From positions 1,143,001 through 1,207,000 of the forward strand of contig NZ_CP069396.1 of NCBI RefSeq assembly GCF_016887565.1: a DNA stretch of 64,000 nucleotides. The letters run 5' to 3'. Below the pieces are notes generated by a model. The model was not told where the DNA came from and searched no databases. It saw only the letters and a list, made by a program, of their open reading frames with translations. This document shows positions 61,738 to 64,000 of this stretch, one piece after another; within the stretch, counting starts at the first letter, position 1, and each line of letters opens with the position of its first letter. This DNA is from Archangium violaceum (GTDB lineage: Bacteria; Myxococcota; Myxococcia; Myxococcales; Myxococcaceae). Position numbers and translations under genes: made by a program.

Positions 61738-62686
61738 AGGCGGGCGGCTCCTCCTCCTTCGTCGTGGGACCCTTCGTGAGCGAGGCTCCCGGATAGCTCA
61801 GCGCGGGACTGTCAATGGACTGGTTCATCCAGGGGACCACTTCATCGAGCGTCCGGCCGATGGCCGCGGAGATGTCCTCGAGCGGAAGGTCGTTGTCCTC
61901 GGTGCCGAAGGGGTCTTCGATCTCCACGCCGATCTCCTCGATGCCCAGGAACGTGTAGGCGATGATGACCACGACGGCCACCGTCGACCAGCCGAAGGAC
62001 TCCACGAGGGCGAACGGCAGGCCGAGGATGAAGAGGATGAGCGTCCGTCGCAGGTGGAGCATGTAGGCGAACGGCATCGGAGTCCGGACGATGCGCTCAC
62101 ACCCGCCCTGATAGCCGACGAGCATCTGCACGTTGCGGTCGATCTCCATCTGCACGATGTCGGAGATGAGCCCGCGCTGTTTCGCCTCGGCGAGGACCGC
62201 GGACATGCGCAGCGTCACCGCGACTCCGGCGTTGCCCGAGGCCATCACGCGTGCGATCTCCGTGGGAGGGAGCAGGGACGCGGCGGGGCCGAGCTCGCCA
62301 CTGCCCCGGAGGACTCGCGTCAGCGCGTACGGGTACACCGCCGTCCAGGCCGCCAGCCGGCGCAGCAGCTCGAGCGAGGGGATGTTCATCGCCGCCGCGC
62401 GCAGGAGGTTGCGGGTCTCGTTGACGATCCCTCCCCACAGCTTCCTTCCCTCCCAGAACCGGTCGTAGGAGGAGTTGGTGCGGAACACCAGCAGGAGGCT
62501 GAGCGCGGTGCCGACCAGGGTGTGACCGGTGGCCGGTACATCGATCTTGTGGACGTTCAGGTGGTACCAGGTCACCCCAGCGGCCCAGAGCGCGAACACT
62601 CCGATTCGCCCGACGATCTCCTGGAGCAGACCGCCGCGGACGTTGAGGAGGTGCCGCCACCAGTGATGCGGATCGTACTTGATCAT
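61736..62686 (-). CDS. Bestrophin-like chloride channel family protein
   Basis: 316 residues. Family motifs near the start: WWRHLLNVRGGLLQEIVGRI, then GTALSLLLVFRTNSSYDRFWEGR (the conserved phrase FRTNSSYDRFWEGR is seen whole), RNLLRAAAMN, and a late GIEEIGVEIEDPFGTEDNDLP. Hydrophobic segments fit a homo-oligomeric channel in the inner membrane. Bacterial homologues form anion or cation channels. The stop overlaps the cytochrome remnant; the start faces the patatin-like gene with a palindrome between. Confidence 0.93.
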   Translation of the reverse strand: MIKYDPHHWWRHLLNVRGGLLQEIVGRIGVFALWAAGVTWYHLNVHKIDVPATGHTLVGTALSLLLVFRTNSSYDRFWEGRKLWGGIVNETRNLLRAAAMNIPSLELLRRLAAWTAVYPYALTRVLRGSGELGPAASLLPPTEIARVMASGNAGVAVTLRMSAVLAEAKQRGLISDIVQMEIDRNVQMLVGYQGGCERIVRTPMPFAYMLHLRRTLILFILGLPFALVESFGWSTVAVVVIIAYTFLGIEEIGVEIEDPFGTEDNDLPLEDISAAIGRTLDEVVPWMNQSIDSPALSYPGASLTKGPTTKEEEPPA

Positions 62687-62728
62687 TCCTTCGGACGGAG
62701 CACCGCTCCGTCGGCTCTCCTTGTGTAC

Positions 62729-62746
62729 TGCTCGGTCAACCGAGCA
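62729..62746. promoter_or_regulatory. 18-bp inverted repeat between divergent genes, operator candidate
   Basis: TGCTCGGTCAACCGAGCA has perfect 8-bp arms around a 2-bp centre. It lies 42 bp before the bestrophin-like start and 131 bp before the patatin-like start, so it is placed to control one or both. The size and form suit a TetR-type repressor, but none is encoded within the window. Confidence 0.5.
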
Positions 62747-62877
62747 CGCCGTTATACATGACCTCGACGGTGCGAGGCTCCGAGTTCAGTCCCATCTCTC
62801 GCTCGCCTGCACGGGCTGTGAACAGTCGGGAGTCCCCGCCTACCGGAGATGCGCCGTTCTAAGGCAGGCTCCAGGTC

Positions 62878-64000
62878 ATGGCGTGGTTGGAACGGGTCCG
62901 GTCCTGGTGGCGAGGCGAGACGGTGCAGCCGCTGCGCCCGTTGCTGGAGTGGCTGGGCCGTGGCCCGGTGCTGCCCGTCCTCCAGGCGCTGCCGGTGTGC
63001 ATCGTCTGGGGCGCGGGCAGCGAACTGGGGCTGCCGAGCCTCTTCTTGAACGACGTGCCCCGGGTGACGTTCATCGCGGCCTTCATGGCGGCGATGCTGC
63101 TCGGGCAGCTGTGCTTCATCGGCTACCTGCTGGACGCGGACGAGCCGTGGGCGCTGGCGCCTCGGAGGGGCAAGCCGGGTGGGGTGCCACCCACCATCCG
63201 CTGGTACCTCTTCCGCACGGGCGTCTATCCGGCGTGGCTGGTGGCGCTCTGCATGCCGTGCTTCATCGACCGGCACTTCGCCTTCCTCTTCGGCGTGCTG
63301 GCCGCGGTGGGCGTGATGCTGCTGCTCACGCGCGGCGCCGAGCGGTTGCAGCACTGGTACGCGTCGGACCGGCAGCGCCACCGCTGGCTGCGGCGCATCG
63401 AGGTGACGTTCTTCCGCCGGCACTCGACCAACATCGTGGTGCTGCACGTGCTGCAGGCCGGGCTGCTGGTGTTCTTCCTCGTGGGCTATCTGCTCGTGGC
63501 CGCGCACGTGGCGCTCACGGGTTACCGGGGGTGGGTGTCGCCGGCCGTGGTCATCTGCGTGGCGATCGGCCTGTGTGGTGCCCTCTATGGCGCCGTCCAT
63601 TTCTTCTTCCCCGTGCGGCACGCGGGAGCGCTCATTCTCGCGGGAGTGCTGGGCGTGTTCGGCATGCGGGGGTGCTCGGACCTCTCGCTCTACGACGAGC
63701 TGACCCAGCCCGAGCCGCCGGTGTACGCGGAGACGAGCCTCGCGCTTCCGCGTGACGCGGGGTTGCTGGGCGACGACGAGGCGCTGAACGCCTGGCTGGC
63801 GCGAATGCGCGCCGAGCCTCCACCGGGTGTGGCGTGGCCCACGCAGGGGGAGACGCAGCCCGCGTCGGGACAGATGGTGCCGCGCTGTGCACCCGGGCCG
63901 AAGCCCCGGCTCGCGCTGGTGGCGACGAGCGGAGGCGGCATCCGCGCGGCGGCGTGGACGGCGCACGTGCTCTCGAAGCTGGGGGGCGAGGAGGGCGTGC
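62878..64000 (+). CDS. Membrane protein with patatin-like phospholipase domain (3' end outside window)
   Basis: The frame is open from the ATG at 62878 to the window end, 374 residues so far. The first 270 residues contain at least four or five hydrophobic segments (VTFIAAFMAAMLLGQLCFIGY, here in part, LAAVGVMLLL, VVLHVLQAGLLVFFLVGYLL, AVVICVAIGLCGALYG). A patatin-like start then appears, LALVATSGGGIRAAAWTAHV, where GGGIRA stands for the oxyanion GGGxRG signature. The lipase serine (GxSxG) would lie beyond the edge. A membrane-embedded lipid acyl hydrolase is likely. It is transcribed away from the bestrophin-like gene. Confidence 0.8.
   Translation, partial: MAWLERVRSWWRGETVQPLRPLLEWLGRGPVLPVLQALPVCIVWGAGSELGLPSLFLNDVPRVTFIAAFMAAMLLGQLCFIGYLLDADEPWALAPRRGKPGGVPPTIRWYLFRTGVYPAWLVALCMPCFIDRHFAFLFGVLAAVGVMLLLTRGAERLQHWYASDRQRHRWLRRIEVTFFRRHSTNIVVLHVLQAGLLVFFLVGYLLVAAHVALTGYRGWVSPAVVICVAIGLCGALYGAVHFFFPVRHAGALILAGVLGVFGMRGCSDLSLYDELTQPEPPVYAETSLALPRDAGLLGDDEALNAWLARMRAEPPPGVAWPTQGETQPASGQMVPRCAPGPKPRLALVATSGGGIRAAAWTAHVLSKLGGEEGV

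Overview
The window is high-GC DNA, almost entirely coding, with genes on both strands. The gene content points to a fruiting myxobacterium of the Cystobacterineae (Archangium, Cystobacter, Myxococcus and relatives). Evidence for this is a traAB pair for outer-membrane exchange with a MYXO-CTERM-like tail on TraA, an aglRQS-like gliding motor operon, dense two-component and Ser/Thr kinase genes, NtrC-type sigma54 activators and many lipoproteins. I see no rRNA, tRNA, CRISPR array, transposase or prophage gene.

Layout. 1-8.4 kb: the end of a PAS histidine kinase, an NtrC-type response regulator, then a chemosensory operon cheA-mcp-cheW-cheR-cheB without cheY; a good sigma54 promoter match and a 16-bp palindrome lie just before cheA. 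8.5-14 kb: a membrane protein, an AhpD-like peroxidase gene interrupted by an in-frame UGA that looks like a selenocysteine codon with a SECIS hairpin, and a TonB-dependent receptor with a lipoprotein. 13.8-22.8 kb: a histidine kinase/response regulator pair, secreted proteins, a divergent metallo-beta-lactamase-fold protein, a lipase maturation factor-like protein, an acyltransferase and an Ig-like lipoprotein. 22.9-27.5 kb: three tandem palindromic repeats, traB, traA and an XRE-type regulator with a candidate operator whose core recurs before traA. 27.6-32.2 kb: a dynamin-like GTPase, a Hanks-type kinase with a degenerate receiver tail, and an NtrC-type regulator.

32.3-44.9 kb is mostly cell-envelope and secreted proteins: a thioredoxin-TPR lipoprotein, a DUF1444-like lipoprotein with a phosphoesterase, a large Cys-rich lipoprotein with a recent internal duplication, a dienelactone hydrolase, a PilZ protein, an MBL-fold hydrolase and a parallel beta-helix lipoprotein. 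44.9-52 kb: a histidine kinase lacking its ATPase domain, overlapping a complete kinase, a stand-alone MshEN-type domain protein, and the aglRQS-like motor with a promoter, an intra-operon hairpin and a terminator. 52-64 kb: phosphoglycolate phosphatase, a MASE1 hybrid kinase, a VTT membrane protein, a LON-domain protein, NAD synthetase, an outer-membrane barrel, an FKBP-thioredoxin-HAD cluster, a cytochrome c remnant, a bestrophin-like channel and the start of a patatin-like membrane protein cut by the right edge.

Taken together, the window combines surface signalling and cell-cell interaction (traAB), gliding (aglRQS), c-di-GMP-type sensing domains (PilZ, MshEN) and sigma54 control. The observations I rate highest are the candidate selenoprotein, the traA/XRE operator, the tandem palindromes, the unusual kinase pair and the intra-operon hairpin in the motor operon. 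All functional calls come from reading sequence motifs; no database search was run.
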